A stretch of 64,000 nt of DNA from Pseudomonas inefficax (GCF_900277125.1 NZ_OPYN01000001.1:1-64000), one strand, 5' to 3'. Positions 43,423-54,270 are shown, counted from the stretch's first letter. Notes: generated by a model from the letters alone, not told the origin. Made by a program: numbers and translations.

Positions 43423-43782
43423 ATGAGTATCGCCAGCATCATCGACTTCGCGCAGGTCATCACCGAGGCCGAACGCTACCGCCCGGCGGCGGAAAAAATC
43501 CTCAAGGGTGAGCCTGATCAGGCGGTCTACAACCATTATTCCAGCCCGTGCGGGCAGTTTGCTGCAGGCGTGTGGGAAGGTGAGGTGGGGCAGTGGACGG
43601 TGAACTACACCGAGCATGAATACTGCGAGATCGTCCAGGGCGTTTCGGTGCTGCGGGACCAGGATGGCGGAGCCAAGACCCTGCGTGCCGGTGATCGGTT
43701 TGTCATCCCGGCCGGCTTCAAGGGCACCTGGGAGGTGCTGGAGCCTTGCCGCAAGATTTATGTGATGTTCGAGCAGAAATGA
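43423..43782 (+). CDS. Cupin protein, DUF861 (EutQ-like)
   Basis: The start at 43423 with AGGAG gives 119 residues. The whole chain is a single cupin barrel of the DUF861 type: SSPCGQFAAGVWEGEVGQWT, YTEHEYCEIVQGVSVL, RAGDRFVIPAGFKGTWEV. Such proteins often accompany amine or polyamine catabolic genes and bind a metal or small ligand. It is divergent from the puuC-like gene (196 bp). Enzymatic role unknown. Confidence 0.88.
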   Translation: MSIASIIDFAQVITEAERYRPAAEKILKGEPDQAVYNHYSSPCGQFAAGVWEGEVGQWTVNYTEHEYCEIVQGVSVLRDQDGGAKTLRAGDRFVIPAGFKGTWEVLEPCRKIYVMFEQK

Positions 43783-43794
43783 TCTGAGGCTGTG

Positions 43795-43890
43795 CCGGCC
43801 TCTTCGCGGGCTTGCCCGCTCCCACAGGTACATCACAGCCCTGAGAGCAGTGAGATCCCTGTGGGAGCGGGCAAGCCCGCGAAGAGGCCC
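43795..43890. repeat. REP pair after the cupin gene
   Basis: GGGCTTGCCC facing GGGCAAGCCC, next to the terminator shared with rpmG. Confidence 0.85.
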
Positions 43891-43899
43891 GAGCAGGCA

Positions 43900-43937
43900 T
43901 AAAAAAACCCGCGTCCTTTCGGATGCGGGTTTTTTTC
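43900..43937. terminator. Bidirectional terminator between cupin gene and rpmG
   Basis: ACCCGCGTCC pairs with GGATGCGGGT around TTTC, with seven A on one side and seven T on the other. It serves both convergent units. Confidence 0.9.
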
Positions 43938-43951
43938 AGGTCGCCGATCAA

Positions 43952-44107
43952 TTACTTGATCTTGGCTTCCTTGTACACCACGTGCTTGCGAACAACCGGA
44001 TCATATTTCTTGATCTCGATTTTGTCCGGAGTGGTGCGCTTGTTCTTGTCGGTGGTGTAGAAGTGGCCGGTACCGGCACTCGAAACCAGACGGATCAATT
44101 CACGCAT
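43952..44107 (-). CDS. rpmG: 50S ribosomal protein L33
   Basis: Fifty-one residues starting [19 protein letters not shown] and ending [17 protein letters not shown] are L33. It lacks the cysteine pairs of zinc-binding L33 forms, so it is the zinc-independent type. AGGGAGAACATC precedes the ATG. It follows rpmB by 11 bp in the usual rpmB-rpmG operon. Confidence 0.97.
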   Translation of the reverse strand: MRELIRLVSSAGTGHFYTTDKNKRTTPDKIEIKKYDPVVRKHVVYKEAKIK

Positions 44108-44118
44108 GATGTTCTCCC

Positions 44119-44355
44119 TTAAACCTTGGCGCCAGCTTTACGGATGTCAACCAGAACGGCGTCGATGCCGCGCTTGTCGATGATACGCATGCCTTTGGCG
44201 GAAACGCGCAGACGCACGAAACGCTTCTCGGATTCAACCCAGAAACGGTGGTGCTGCAGGTTCGGCAGGAAACGACGACGGGTTTTGTTGTTTGCGTGGG
44301 AAATGTTGTTCCCGGTTACTGGACCCTTACCAGTAACTTGACAGACTCTCGACAT
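44119..44355 (-). CDS. rpmB: 50S ribosomal protein L28
   Basis: The 78-residue protein ([34 protein letters not shown]) is L28, full length. It starts the rpmB-rpmG operon; AGAGGGCTGAGTC lies before the ATG. Confidence 0.97.
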   Translation of the reverse strand: MSRVCQVTGKGPVTGNNISHANNKTRRRFLPNLQHHRFWVESEKRFVRLRVSAKGMRIIDKRGIDAVLVDIRKAGAKV

Positions 44356-44716
44356 GACTCAGCCCTCTAAAACCACATGCCCAACCCGGCATGGGTTGGC
44401 CGCTTAATCTCTCAGTCTTTGGCGCCTGGGCGCCGTGATTCTGGAGGTCTTACCGACCGGATACGCTGACGCGACAGGCCGAGCCCCTAGAAAAGAGCGC
44501 TGCTTTATACCAGAAAGACTCGGCCACAACAACAGAAGATACGTTTCCGGCACCGGCCAAGCGCGCCGGGCCAGCATAGCGGCAGGCGCCGCCAGGCGTC
44601 GACCGCTCGTCGACAGTTTTGTAAAAAAGGGTGTGGTCATTTCCCGACGGGCACACTAGGGTAGGCCTTTTCCAGACTGCACTGGCAGATGGGCCACTGA
44701 CAGCCAAGGAGCCACC
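44356..44716. promoter_or_regulatory. 361 bp gap between rpmB and the binding-protein gene
   Basis: The gap must contain the rpmB promoter and leader and the promoter of the divergent binding-protein gene. A GGCGCC-TGG-GGCGCC hairpin-like repeat (about 44421-44435) lies in the rpmB leader and CCAACCCGGCATGGGTTGG forms another stem near 44381-44399. Open frames here have no start signals or recognisable protein. No RNA gene is recognised. Confidence 0.4.
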
Positions 44717-46324
44717 ATGCGTGCCGCCGCCCTTTCCTTATTGTTCAACTCCTTGTTCGCCGCAGGCGCCCTGTTCGCCGCCGGCGTTGCCCAGGCAGCC
44801 CCGCTGAGCGTCTGCAGCGAGGCCAGCCCCGAAGGCTTCGATGTGGTGCAGTACAACTCGCTGACCACTACCAACGCCACGGCCGATGTGCTGATGAACC
44901 GTCTGGTGGAATTCGACGCGGCGCAAGGCAAGGTGGTGCCGAGCCTGGCGGCCAGCTGGACGGTATCGGCTGACGGCCTGATCTACGACTTCACCCTGCG
45001 CGATGACGTGAAATTCCACACCACCGCCTACTTCAAGCCAAGCCGCGCGCTGAACGCCGACGATGTGCTGTTCAGCTTCCAGCGCATGCTCTACCCCGCC
45101 CACGCCTGGCACAAGACTGCGCCGGGTGGCTACCCGCATGCCCAGTCGCTGCAACTGGGCGGCCTGATCAAGGCGATCGAGGCGCCGGCACCGAACACCG
45201 TGCGCTTCACCCTCAACCACCCGGATGCCACGTTCCTGGCTACCTTGAGCATGGGCTTCGCCTCGATCTACTCCGCCGAGTATGCAGACAAACTGCTCAA
45301 GGCCGGCACGCCGGAGAAGCTCAACAGCCAGCCGGTCGGCACCGGGCCGTTCGTCTTCCAGCGTTTCCAGAAGGACGCCGTGGTGCGCTACCGCGCCAAC
45401 CCCGACTACTTCGCCGGCAAGCCGGCGGTCGACCCGCTGATCTTCGCCATCACCACCGATGCCAACGTGCGCCTGCAGAAGCTCAAGCGCGGCGAGTGCC
45501 AGGTCGCGTTGTCGCCCAAACCGCTGGACATTGCCGAAGCTGGAAAGGATGGCAACCTCAAGGTGGCCACCACCCCGGCGTTCATGACCGCCTTCGTCGC
45601 CATCAACAGCCAGCACCCGCCGCTGGACAAGCCGGAGGTGCGCCAGGCCATCAACCTGGCCTTCGACAAGCAGGCCTACCTCAAGGCCGTGTTCGAAGAT
45701 TCCGCGGTGGCAGCCAACGGCCCCTACCCGCCCAACACCTGGAGCTACGCCAAGGACTTGCCCGGCTACCCGCTGGACGTGAAAAAAGCCAAGGCCCTGC
45801 TGACCAAGGCCGGCCTGGCCGAGGGTTTCAGCACCACGATCTGGACCCGTCCTTCGGGTAGCCTGCTCAACCCCAACCCCAGCCTTGGCGCGCAGATGCT
45901 GCAGGCTGACCTGGCGAAGATTGGCGTGAAAGCGGAAATCCGCGTTATCGAGTGGGGCGAACTGATCCGCCGCGCCAAGGCGGGCGAGCATGACCTGCTG
46001 TTCATGGGCTGGGCGGGTGACAACGGCGACCCGGACAACTTCCTCAGCCCGCAGTTTTCCTGCGCGGCGGTGCAGTCGGGGACCAACTTCGCACGCTTCT
46101 GCGACAACCGCCTGGACCAGTTGATCAGCGCCGGGCGCACCACCAACGACCAGAGCGTGCGCAGCCGGCTGTACCAGCAGGCGCAGACGCTGATCCAGCA
46201 GCAGGCGCTGTGGGTGCCGCTGGCGCACCCTACGGCCGCGACACTGTTGCGTCAGGGGGTTGAGGGGTATCAGGTGAGCCCGTTCGGGCGGTTGGACTTC
46301 AGCAAGGTGTCGGTGAACAAGTAA
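44717..46324 (+). CDS. Periplasmic peptide-binding protein of an ABC transporter (SBP family 5)
   Basis: The 535-residue protein has a signal peptide (cut after AQA, residue 27) and is an SBP_bac_5 (DppA-like) binding protein: PLSVCSEASPEGFDVVQYNS, SWTVSADGLIYDFTLRDDVK, FVAINSQHPPLDKPEVRQAI. It should bind dipeptides or similar ligands. AAGGAG precedes the ATG. No permease or ATPase gene is near, so it must use components encoded elsewhere. Confidence 0.92.
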   Translation: MRAAALSLLFNSLFAAGALFAAGVAQAAPLSVCSEASPEGFDVVQYNSLTTTNATADVLMNRLVEFDAAQGKVVPSLAASWTVSADGLIYDFTLRDDVKFHTTAYFKPSRALNADDVLFSFQRMLYPAHAWHKTAPGGYPHAQSLQLGGLIKAIEAPAPNTVRFTLNHPDATFLATLSMGFASIYSAEYADKLLKAGTPEKLNSQPVGTGPFVFQRFQKDAVVRYRANPDYFAGKPAVDPLIFAITTDANVRLQKLKRGECQVALSPKPLDIAEAGKDGNLKVATTPAFMTAFVAINSQHPPLDKPEVRQAINLAFDKQAYLKAVFEDSAVAANGPYPPNTWSYAKDLPGYPLDVKKAKALLTKAGLAEGFSTTIWTRPSGSLLNPNPSLGAQMLQADLAKIGVKAEIRVIEWGELIRRAKAGEHDLLFMGWAGDNGDPDNFLSPQFSCAAVQSGTNFARFCDNRLDQLISAGRTTNDQSVRSRLYQQAQTLIQQQALWVPLAHPTAATLLRQGVEGYQVSPFGRLDFSKVSVNK

Positions 46325-46331
46325 GCCTGCA

Positions 46332-46429
46332 CCGGCCTCTTCGCGGGCTTGGCCGCTCCCACAGGGACAGCACAACACTCAAGGTTGGCGCGATACCTGT
46401 GGGAGCGGGCGAGCCCGCGAAAGGGCCGG
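46332..46429. repeat. REP pair between the binding-protein gene and radC
   Basis: GGGCTTGGCC facing GGGCGAGCCC; the left core is mismatched, so this REP is partly decayed. Confidence 0.8.
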
Positions 46430-46447
46430 GCCAGGCAGCACAAATGC

Positions 46448-47128
46448 CTAAGCCACAACCCACCCATGCTCGACCATCGACAGCGGCTCCCCGTCACCAA
46501 TGATGATGTGATCCAGTACCCGCACATCGATCAACGCCAGCCCCCGCTTCAACGACAGGGTCAGATGCACATCGTCCTGGCTGGGTTCACTGTTGCCCGA
46601 GGGGTGGTTGTGGCACAGGATCAAGGCCGCCGCGTTATGCAGCAACGCCCGTCGTACAACTTCACGCGGGTAGACACTGGCCCGATCTATCGTACCTCGG
46701 AAGAGGATCTCAAACGCCAACGGCCTGTGCTTGGTATCGAGAAAGAGGCATCCGAACACCTCGCTGACTTCATGTCGCAGCATCGCTTTCAAATAGCGCC
46801 TCACCGTTGCCGGACTGTCCATTGCGGATTCACGCTCAATCGAAGTTGCAAGATGCCTGCGCCCGATCTCTAGCAGCGCCTGCAGCTGGCTGTACCTCAC
46901 CGGGCCCAACCCAAGCTCGCCGACGAAGGCCTCACGGTCGGCCTCCAGCAACTGGCGCAAGCCCCCGAACTTCACGAGCAGACCTCGCGCCAGCTCCACG
47001 ACATTGCGCCCACGCACACCCGAGCCGAGAAATACAGCCAGCAATTCCGCGTCCGTCAGGCTTCCGGCCCCACGCTGCAGCAACTTCTCCCTCGGCCGCT
47101 CTTCAGCCGGCCATTCCCTGATATTCAT
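46448..47128 (-). CDS. radC: RadC/YeeS-type JAB domain protein
   Basis: The 226-residue protein has an N-terminal UPF0758 helix-hairpin-helix-like region ([20 protein letters not shown]) and a C-terminal JAB1/MPN domain with H173-x-H175-PSG, Ser183 and Asp186, a complete metal site. The name RadC persists although a repair role is doubtful. It is divergent from coaBC with 128 bp between, as in many gammaproteobacteria. Confidence 0.94.
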   Translation of the reverse strand: MNIREWPAEERPREKLLQRGAGSLTDAELLAVFLGSGVRGRNVVELARGLLVKFGGLRQLLEADREAFVGELGLGPVRYSQLQALLEIGRRHLATSIERESAMDSPATVRRYLKAMLRHEVSEVFGCLFLDTKHRPLAFEILFRGTIDRASVYPREVVRRALLHNAAALILCHNHPSGNSEPSQDDVHLTLSLKRGLALIDVRVLDHIIIGDGEPLSMVEHGWVVA

Positions 47129-47256
47129 CCCGTCCCTCTGCCCTTGCTGCGGCCCATTTCGGCCCTGTGTTAATCTATTTCGCCTCGTACATGCGACGTT
47201 CTGCCGCAGGCATTTTCAAACGTCGACGCCCGCTCTCACTGGAAAAAGGCAAGCCT

Positions 47257-48468
47257 ATGCAGCGGCTGTATCGCAAGCGCATCGTTCTCGGCGTGGGAGG
47301 CGGCATTGCCGCCTACAAAAGCGCCGAACTGATTCGCCGACTCCTGGAGCACGGCGCGCAGGTGCGCGTCGTCATGACCCGTGGTGGTGCAGAGTTCATC
47401 ACCCCGCTGACCCTGCAGGCGCTGTCGGGCCACCCGGTGCACATGGACCTGCTCGACCCAGCCGCCGAAGCGGCCATGGGCCACATCGAACTGGCCAAGT
47501 GGGCCGACCTGGTGCTGATCGCCCCGGCCACCGCCGACCTCATGGCACGCATGGCCCAAGGCATGGCCGACGACTTGCTGACCACCCTGGTGCTGGCTAC
47601 CGATGCCACCGTCGCCGTGGCCCCGGCCATGAACCAGGCCATGTGGCGCGACCCGGCCACCCAGGCCAACCTCGAACTGCTCAAGAGCCGTGGCATCCAG
47701 GTGTTCGGCCCGGCGTCCGGCAGCCAGGCCTGTGGCGATGTGGGCCTTGGCCGCATGCTTGAAGCCACCGACCTGGCCTGGTGCGCCGCGGAAAGCTTCA
47801 AGCGCCAGGCCTTGACCGGCAAACACGTATTGATCACCGCCGGCCCGACCCAGGAAAACATCGACCCGGTGCGCTACATCACCAATCATAGCTCCGGCAA
47901 GATGGGCTTCGCCCTGGCCGAAGCGGCCGCCGAAGCCGGGGCTCGGGTCACCCTTGTCACCGGCCCGGTACACCTGCCGACCCCCGACCGGGTCAGCCGA
48001 ATCGACGTGGTCAGCGCGCGGGACATGCTCGCGGCCTGTGAAGCGGCCATGCCGTGCGACCTGTTCATCGCCTCTGCGGCGGTTGCGGACTACCGCCCGG
48101 AGGTCGTTGCCACGCAAAAACTGAAGAAAGATCCTACGACCGGCGACGGCATGCTGCTGCAGATGGTGCGCAATCCCGATATCCTTGCCACCATCGCTGG
48201 CCGCGCCGACCGCCCGTTCAGCGTCGGTTTCGCCGCCGAGACCGAACACTTGCTCGATTACGCCACGCGCAAGCTCAAGGACAAGAACCTCGACCTGATC
48301 GTCGCCAATGATGTGGCCAACCCCAGCATCGGCTTCAACAGCGAGGAAAACGCCTTGACCGTGATCGACCGCCAGCAGCACCAGACCCTCTTCGCGCAGA
48401 CCAGCAAAGGCAAGATTGCCCGGCAACTGGTCGCCTTCATCGCCGACCGGCTCAATCAGGTTCAATAA
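47257..48468 (+). CDS. coaBC: Phosphopantothenoylcysteine decarboxylase / phosphopantothenate-cysteine ligase
   Basis: The start at 47257 (AAGGCAAG upstream) gives 403 residues. CoaC flavoprotein domain at 1-185 ([37 protein letters not shown]) and CoaB domain at 186-400 ([33 protein letters not shown]). It makes 4'-phosphopantetheine in CoA synthesis. The next gene, dut, begins 5 bp after its stop. Confidence 0.96.
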   Translation: MQRLYRKRIVLGVGGGIAAYKSAELIRRLLEHGAQVRVVMTRGGAEFITPLTLQALSGHPVHMDLLDPAAEAAMGHIELAKWADLVLIAPATADLMARMAQGMADDLLTTLVLATDATVAVAPAMNQAMWRDPATQANLELLKSRGIQVFGPASGSQACGDVGLGRMLEATDLAWCAAESFKRQALTGKHVLITAGPTQENIDPVRYITNHSSGKMGFALAEAAAEAGARVTLVTGPVHLPTPDRVSRIDVVSARDMLAACEAAMPCDLFIASAAVADYRPEVVATQKLKKDPTTGDGMLLQMVRNPDILATIAGRADRPFSVGFAAETEHLLDYATRKLKDKNLDLIVANDVANPSIGFNSEENALTVIDRQQHQTLFAQTSKGKIARQLVAFIADRLNQVQ

Positions 48469-48473
48469 GTTAC

Positions 48474-48929
48474 ATGCACGCTCTTCAAGCCAAGATCCTC
48501 GACCCACGCCTGGGTAGCGAATTCCCGCTGCCGACCTACGCCACCCCCGGTTCCGCCGGCCTCGACCTGCGCGCCCTGCTCAAGGAAGACACCGTCCTCG
48601 AGCCAGGCCAGACCCTGCTGATCCCGACCGGCCTGTCGATCTACATCGGCGACCCGAGCCTGGCGGCGGTGATTCTGCCGCGCTCGGGTTTGGGCCATAA
48701 GCACGGCATCGTGCTGGGCAACCTGGTCGGGCTGATCGACTCGGACTACCAGGGCGAGTTGATGGTGTCGTGCTGGAACCGTGGCAACACGCCGTTCACC
48801 ATCGCCGTTGGCGAGCGCATTGCCCAGCTGGTGCTGGTCCCCGTGGTACAAGCCCATTTCGACATCGTCGAAGCGTTCGATGAAAGCCAGCGCGGCGCTG
48901 GCGGCTTCGGCCATTCCGGCAGCCACTGA
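48474..48929 (+). CDS. dut: dUTP diphosphatase
   Basis: The 151-residue trimeric dUTPase carries all five motifs: [38 protein letters not shown], and C-terminal [10 protein letters not shown]. It hydrolyses dUTP to dUMP and PPi. It is translationally close to coaBC (5 bp), a widely conserved pair. Confidence 0.97.
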   Translation: MHALQAKILDPRLGSEFPLPTYATPGSAGLDLRALLKEDTVLEPGQTLLIPTGLSIYIGDPSLAAVILPRSGLGHKHGIVLGNLVGLIDSDYQGELMVSCWNRGNTPFTIAVGERIAQLVLVPVVQAHFDIVEAFDESQRGAGGFGHSGSH

Positions 48930-49040
48930 GCCGAGAAATGACCGTTCAGGCCAAGGATGGCGAACTCTCTGGCGAAACCACCGTCCAAGCGTTCAGTTTG
49001 CGCCTGCCCAGAAAGCCTTTGACTAATGGAGCTTCCAGAG

Positions 49041-50441
49041 ATGAACGACATGGCCCACCTGGCACCCGCCGCGCTGCCAGACAGCATTTTCCGCGCGTAT
49101 GACATTCGCGGCGTGGTCGGCAAGACCCTTCACGCCGAAACCGCCTACTGGATCGGCCGCGCCATCGGCGCGCAGAGCCTGGCCCAGGGCGAACCGCAGG
49201 TTTCGGTCGGCCGCGATGGCCGCCTGTCCGGCCCGATGCTGGTCGAACAGCTGATCAAGGGCCTGGTCGATGCTGGCTGCCAGGTCAGCGACGTCGGCCT
49301 GGTACCCACCCCGGCGCTGTACTACGCAGCCAACGTGCTGGCCGGCAAGTCGGGCGTGATGCTGACCGGCAGCCACAACCCGTCGGACTACAACGGCTTC
49401 AAGATCGTCATCGCCGGCGATACCTTGGCCAACGAACAGATCCAGGCACTGCTGACCCGCCTGAAAACCAACAACCTGAGCCGCGCCGAAGGCCGCGTGG
49501 AAAAGGTCGAGATCCTTGACCGCTACTTCCAGCAGATCGTCGAAGACGTGAAGCTGGCCAGGAAGCTCAAGGTGGTCGTGGACTGCGGCAACGGTGCCGC
49601 CGGCGTGGTCGCGCCGCAACTGATCGAAGCCCTGGGCTGCGAAGTGATCCCGCTGTTCTGCGAAGTCGACGGCAACTTCCCCAACCATCACCCGGACCCG
49701 GGCAAGCCGGAAAACCTCGAAGACCTGATCGCCAAGGTCAAGGAAACCGGCGCCGATATCGGCCTGGCCTTCGACGGTGACGGCGACCGCGTCGGCGTGG
49801 TGACCAACACCGGCAGCATCGTCTACCCAGACCGTCTGCTGATGCTGTTTGCCCAGGACGTGCTGTCGCGCAACCCGGGCGCCGAGATCATTTTCGACGT
49901 CAAATGCACCCGTCGCCTGACCCCGCTGATCGAGCAGCACGGCGGCCGCGCACTGATGTGGAAGACTGGTCACTCGCTGATCAAGAAGAAGATGAAGCAG
50001 ACCGGCTCGCTGCTGGCCGGCGAGATGAGCGGTCACATCTTCATCAAGGAACGCTGGTACGGTTTCGACGATGGCATCTACAGCGCCGCGCGCCTGCTGG
50101 AGATCCTCAGCAAGGCCGGGCAGAGCGCCGAAAACCTGTTCGCCGCGTTCCCGAACGATATTTCCACGCCGGAAATCAATATTGATGTGACCGACGAGGG
50201 TAAATTCAGCATCATTGATGCACTGCAACGCGACGCCGACTGGGGCGAAGCCAACCTGACCACCATCGACGGTGTGCGGGTGGATTACGCTCACGGCTGG
50301 GGCCTGGTTCGCGCCTCCAACACCACCCCGGTGCTGGTGCTGCGCTTCGAGGCCGACAGCGACGCCGAATTGCAACGTATCAAGGATGTTTTCCGTACCC
50401 AGTTGCTGCGGGTTGAGCCTGAGCTGCAACTGCCGTTCTGA
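49041..50441 (+). CDS. algC: Phosphomannomutase/phosphoglucomutase
   Basis: The ATG at 49041 (GGAG 9 nt upstream) gives 466 residues. Phosphoserine Ser111 (LTGSHNPSDYNG), metal loop AFDGDGDRVG and sugar loop GEMSGHIF are intact. It makes mannose-1-P and glucose-1-P for alginate, LPS and other glycans. The start at 49026 is also open; an in-frame TGA at 49020 closes the frame, so the long N-terminal extension annotated for some P. aeruginosa AlgC entries is not encoded here. argB follows 30 bp downstream. Confidence 0.95.
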   Translation: MNDMAHLAPAALPDSIFRAYDIRGVVGKTLHAETAYWIGRAIGAQSLAQGEPQVSVGRDGRLSGPMLVEQLIKGLVDAGCQVSDVGLVPTPALYYAANVLAGKSGVMLTGSHNPSDYNGFKIVIAGDTLANEQIQALLTRLKTNNLSRAEGRVEKVEILDRYFQQIVEDVKLARKLKVVVDCGNGAAGVVAPQLIEALGCEVIPLFCEVDGNFPNHHPDPGKPENLEDLIAKVKETGADIGLAFDGDGDRVGVVTNTGSIVYPDRLLMLFAQDVLSRNPGAEIIFDVKCTRRLTPLIEQHGGRALMWKTGHSLIKKKMKQTGSLLAGEMSGHIFIKERWYGFDDGIYSAARLLEILSKAGQSAENLFAAFPNDISTPEINIDVTDEGKFSIIDALQRDADWGEANLTTIDGVRVDYAHGWGLVRASNTTPVLVLRFEADSDAELQRIKDVFRTQLLRVEPELQLPF

Positions 50442-51377
<936 letters not shown>

Positions 51378-51398
51378 TTGGTTGGTTAACCTGCACTG

Positions 51399-51473
51399 AC
51401 CTCTTCGCGGGCACGCCCGCTCCCACAGGGATAGCGCCAACCCTGTGGGAGCGGGTTTACCCGCGAAGAGGCC
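51399..51473. repeat. REP pair after argB
   Basis: GGGCACGCCC facing GGGTTTACCC with a short 15 bp linker; cores of the two REPs differ. Confidence 0.82.
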
Positions 51474-51485
51474 AGAACAGGCGAC

Positions 51486-51524
51486 ACAAAAAAGGCGACC
51501 TTCACAAGAAGGTCGCCTTTTTCA
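51486..51524. terminator. Bidirectional terminator between argB and pyrE
   Basis: AAGGCGACCTTC and GAAGGTCGCCTT form a perfect 12 bp stem over ACAA, with A- and T-runs on both sides. It serves convergent argB and pyrE. Confidence 0.92.
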
Positions 51525-51538
51525 TTTCCAGGCCCGGA

Positions 51539-52180
51539 TCAGATCCCGTACTGCGCCCGGTAAGCTTCCACAGCCGGCAGGTGCTGCTTCAGCTGCGGGT
51601 CATCAGCCAGGAATTCCAGCACCTGCGTCAGCGAAACGATGCTGACCACCGGAATACCGAAGTCGCGCTCCACTTCCTGAATCGCCGACAGCTCGCCATT
51701 GCCACGCTCTTCGCGGTTCAGCGCGATCAGCACGCCAGCGGCCTTGGCCTGCTGGGCATTGATGATCTGCATGACCTCACGAATGGCGGTACCAGCAGTG
51801 ATCACATCGTCGATGATCAGCACGTCACCGGCCAGCGGCGCGCCGACCAGGCTGCCACCTTCACCGTGGTCCTTGGCTTCTTTGCGGTTGAAGCACCATG
51901 GCACATCGAGCTGATGCTGATCGGCAAGGGCCACGGCAGTAGTCGCTGCCAGCGGGATACCCTTGTAGGCCGGGCCGAAAAGCACATCGAACGGGATCTT
52001 GCTGTCGACGATGGCTGCGGCATAGCAACGGCCCAGTTCGGCCAGGGCGGAACCGGTGTTGAACAGGCCGGCATTGAAGAAATACGGGCTGGTACGCCCC
52101 GATTTCAGGGTGAATTCACCGAAACGCAGTACCCCGCGATCGATGGCAAAACGGATGAAGTCGCGCTGATACGGCTGCAT
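51539..52180 (-). CDS. pyrE: Orotate phosphoribosyltransferase
   Basis: The 213-residue enzyme has the PRPP loop [13 protein letters not shown], the flexible loop [12 protein letters not shown] and [20 protein letters not shown] at its start. It forms OMP in pyrimidine synthesis. Divergent from crc with 80 bp between, a conserved Pseudomonas arrangement. Confidence 0.97.
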   Translation of the reverse strand: MQPYQRDFIRFAIDRGVLRFGEFTLKSGRTSPYFFNAGLFNTGSALAELGRCYAAAIVDSKIPFDVLFGPAYKGIPLAATTAVALADQHQLDVPWCFNRKEAKDHGEGGSLVGAPLAGDVLIIDDVITAGTAIREVMQIINAQQAKAAGVLIALNREERGNGELSAIQEVERDFGIPVVSIVSLTQVLEFLADDPQLKQHLPAVEAYRAQYGI

Positions 52181-52260
52181 GGATAGTCCCGGACACCACG
52201 GATTTAGCTAAATGGGTTGAGCTCGGGTATCATACACGCACGAGATTTTTGGGGCCATTT

Positions 52261-53040
52261 ATGCGGATCATCAGTGTGAACGTAAATGGCATTCAGGCTG
52301 CGGCCGAGCGTGGTTTGCTCAGCTGGCTGCAAGCCCAGAATGCCGACGTCATCTGCCTTCAGGATACCCGCGCCTCGGCCTTTGAACTCGATGACCCAGC
52401 TTTCCAGCTCGATGGCTATTTCCTTTATGCCTGCGACGCGGAGGTGCCAGCCCAAGGTGGTGTGGCCCTGTATTCGCGCATGCAGCCCAAGGCAGTCATC
52501 ACCGGCCTGGGCTTCGAGACAGCCGACCGCTACGGGCGTTACCTGCAAGCAGATTTCGACAAAGTCAGTATTGCCAGCCTGCTGCTGCCTTCGGGCATGA
52601 ACGGCGACGAAGACTTGAACCAGAAGTTCAAGTTGATGGACGACTTCGCCAAGTACCTGGACAAACAGCGTCGCAAGCGTCGCGAATACATCTACTGCGG
52701 CTCGTTCTACGTGGCGCAGCAGAAGCTCGACATCAAGAACTGGCGTGACAGCCAGCAGTCGCCGGGCTTCCTGGCACCTGAGCGTGCCTGGATGGACGCG
52801 ATCACTGGCGAGATGGGTTACGTCGATGCCCTGCGCGAAGTCAGCCGTGAAGGCGACCAGTACAGCTGGTGGCCGGACAACGAGCAGGCGGAGATGCTCA
52901 ACCTGGGCTACCGGTTCGACTACCAGATCCTCACCCCGGGCCTGCGCCGCTTCGTGCGCAACGCCCGCCTGCCGCGTCAGCCGCGCTTCTCCCAGCATGC
53001 GCCGCTGATTGTCGACTATGACTGGACGTTGACCATCTAA
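52261..53040 (+). CDS. crc: Catabolite repression control protein
   Basis: The ATG at 52261 gives 259 residues, as for known Crc proteins. It has the exonuclease III/AP-endonuclease fold, but key catalytic positions are altered: LQDTRA in place of LQET/K, CGSFYV in place of GDxN, and SQHAPL in place of SDH, in line with the known lack of nuclease activity. With Hfq it represses translation of catabolic mRNAs carrying CA motifs; such a motif occurs at 43402. The 12 bp longer start has no support. Confidence 0.97.
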   Translation: MRIISVNVNGIQAAAERGLLSWLQAQNADVICLQDTRASAFELDDPAFQLDGYFLYACDAEVPAQGGVALYSRMQPKAVITGLGFETADRYGRYLQADFDKVSIASLLLPSGMNGDEDLNQKFKLMDDFAKYLDKQRRKRREYIYCGSFYVAQQKLDIKNWRDSQQSPGFLAPERAWMDAITGEMGYVDALREVSREGDQYSWWPDNEQAEMLNLGYRFDYQILTPGLRRFVRNARLPRQPRFSQHAPLIVDYDWTLTI

Positions 53041-53048
53041 CAGCCGAT

Positions 53049-53150
53049 TGGGGCCGCTTTGCGGCCCATCGCGACACAAGGCCGCTCCTACAGGATTACG
53101 CATTCCCCTGTAGGAGCGGCCTTGTGTCGCGATGGGCTGCAAGCAGCCCC
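53049..53150. repeat. REP pair of the GCGACACAAGGCCGC class after crc
   Basis: CGCGACACAAGGCCGCTCCTA faces its complement with TAGGAGCGGCC, so it is the CTCCTAC variant. Outer GGGGCCGC / GCAAGCAGCCCC arms extend the stem. Confidence 0.85.
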
Positions 53151-53155
53151 AATGG

Positions 53156-53524
53156 CTATTTGATCGGCCGCCAGATCATCGGGTAGCGATACGGCTTGCC
53201 TTCATTGGCCCGCACCGCGGCAATGATGATCAGTACCAGCACCGCCACCATCAGCATGGCGAACAGCATCAGCCCGATGAACACGAACATCAGCAGGAAG
53301 CAGATGAACCCGGCAATGGTCACGCTGATCTGAAAGTTCAGCGCCTCTTTGCCCTGGGCGTCGATGAAAGGGTCTTGCTCGCGCTTGAGGTGCCACAGCA
53401 CCAGCGGGCCCAGCAAGTGCCCGAGCGGCAACACCAGGCCCAGCAGCGCGGAGAGGTGGCAGAACATCGCCCACTGCCGGATTTCGGCATTGGGCGGGGT
53501 GATCGACAGGTTGGATTCGCTCAT
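53156..53524 (-). CDS. DUF4870 small membrane protein
   Basis: The start at 53524 gives 122 residues. Three membrane helices (about 22-45, 63-85, 86-108) and FCHLSALLGLVLPLGHLLGP, DAQGKEALNFQISVTI are typical of DUF4870/Tic20-like proteins, whose function is not known. It lies just downstream of rph on the same strand (gap 23 bp), possibly co-transcribed. Confidence 0.87.
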   Translation of the reverse strand: MSESNLSITPPNAEIRQWAMFCHLSALLGLVLPLGHLLGPLVLWHLKREQDPFIDAQGKEALNFQISVTIAGFICFLLMFVFIGLMLFAMLMVAVLVLIIIAAVRANEGKPYRYPMIWRPIK

Positions 53525-53547
53525 GCCCCGCACCTCCCTGGCTGGGT

Positions 53548-54270
53548 TCAGTCGGCCAGCGCCGCCTGCTGCAGTTCGAAGATCTCGGTCATGCCCTTCT
53601 GTGCCAGAGCGAGCATCGCGTTGAAGTCTTCAGGCTGGAACGGCGCACCTTCGGCAGTACCCTGCACTTCGATGAAACCACCGGCGCTGGTCATGACCAC
53701 GTTCAGGTCGGTTTCGGCAGCGGAGTCTTCCAGGTAGTCCAGGTCGAGCACCGCTTCGCCCTGGTACATGCCCACCGACACTGCGGCGATCATGTGCTTG
53801 AGCGGGTTGCCGGCCTTCAGGCCACCGCGCTTCTTGATCACCGCCAGGGCATCGCACAGGGCGACCATGGCACCAGTGATGGACGCGGTACGGGTACCGC
53901 CATCGGCCTGGATCACGTCGCAGTCGACGTACAGGGTAATGTCACCGAGTTTGCTCATGTCCAGCGCAGCGCGCAGCGAGCGGCCGATCAGGCGCTGGAT
54001 TTCCAGGGTGCGGCCACCCTGCTTGCCACGGCTGGCTTCGCGCTGGTTACGCTCGCCGGTGGAACGCGGCAGCATGCCATACTCGGCAGTCAGCCAGCCT
54101 TGGCCCTGGCCTTTGAGGAAGCGCGGCACACCGTTTTCCACGCTGACCGTGCAGATGACCTTTGTGTCACCGAACTCGACCAGTACCGACCCTTCGGCGT
54201 GCTTGGTGTAGTTGCGGGTGATGCGGATCGAGCGGAGCTGATCGGCGGCGCGACCACTTGGACGTTTCAT
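53548..54270 (-). CDS. rph: Ribonuclease PH
   Basis: The 240-residue enzyme starts [20 protein letters not shown] and has RxxR phosphate site residues, [11 protein letters not shown] and VMTSAGGF of RNase PH. It trims tRNA 3' ends using phosphate. It is divergent from yicC, with 228 bp between them holding both promoters (CATTATAG-like on the minus side near 54310; TACAAT near 54436 for yicC). Confidence 0.97.
   Translation of the reverse strand: MKRPSGRAADQLRSIRITRNYTKHAEGSVLVEFGDTKVICTVSVENGVPRFLKGQGQGWLTAEYGMLPRSTGERNQREASRGKQGGRTLEIQRLIGRSLRAALDMSKLGDITLYVDCDVIQADGGTRTASITGAMVALCDALAVIKKRGGLKAGNPLKHMIAAVSVGMYQGEAVLDLDYLEDSAAETDLNVVMTSAGGFIEVQGTAEGAPFQPEDFNAMLALAQKGMTEIFELQQAALAD

Noticed and set aside
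44404-44640. Seventy-eight-residue minus-strand frame in the rpmB upstream gap
   Set aside because: No ribosome binding site, no known domain, and it overlaps an overlapping plus-strand frame of equal quality; the gap fits a leader/promoter region.
48938-49022. Small open frame starting ATGACCGTTCAGG between dut and algC
   Set aside because: No clear ribosome binding site; it reads on into algC out of frame, and no family is recognised. It may be a remnant of the longer algC 5' region seen in other species.
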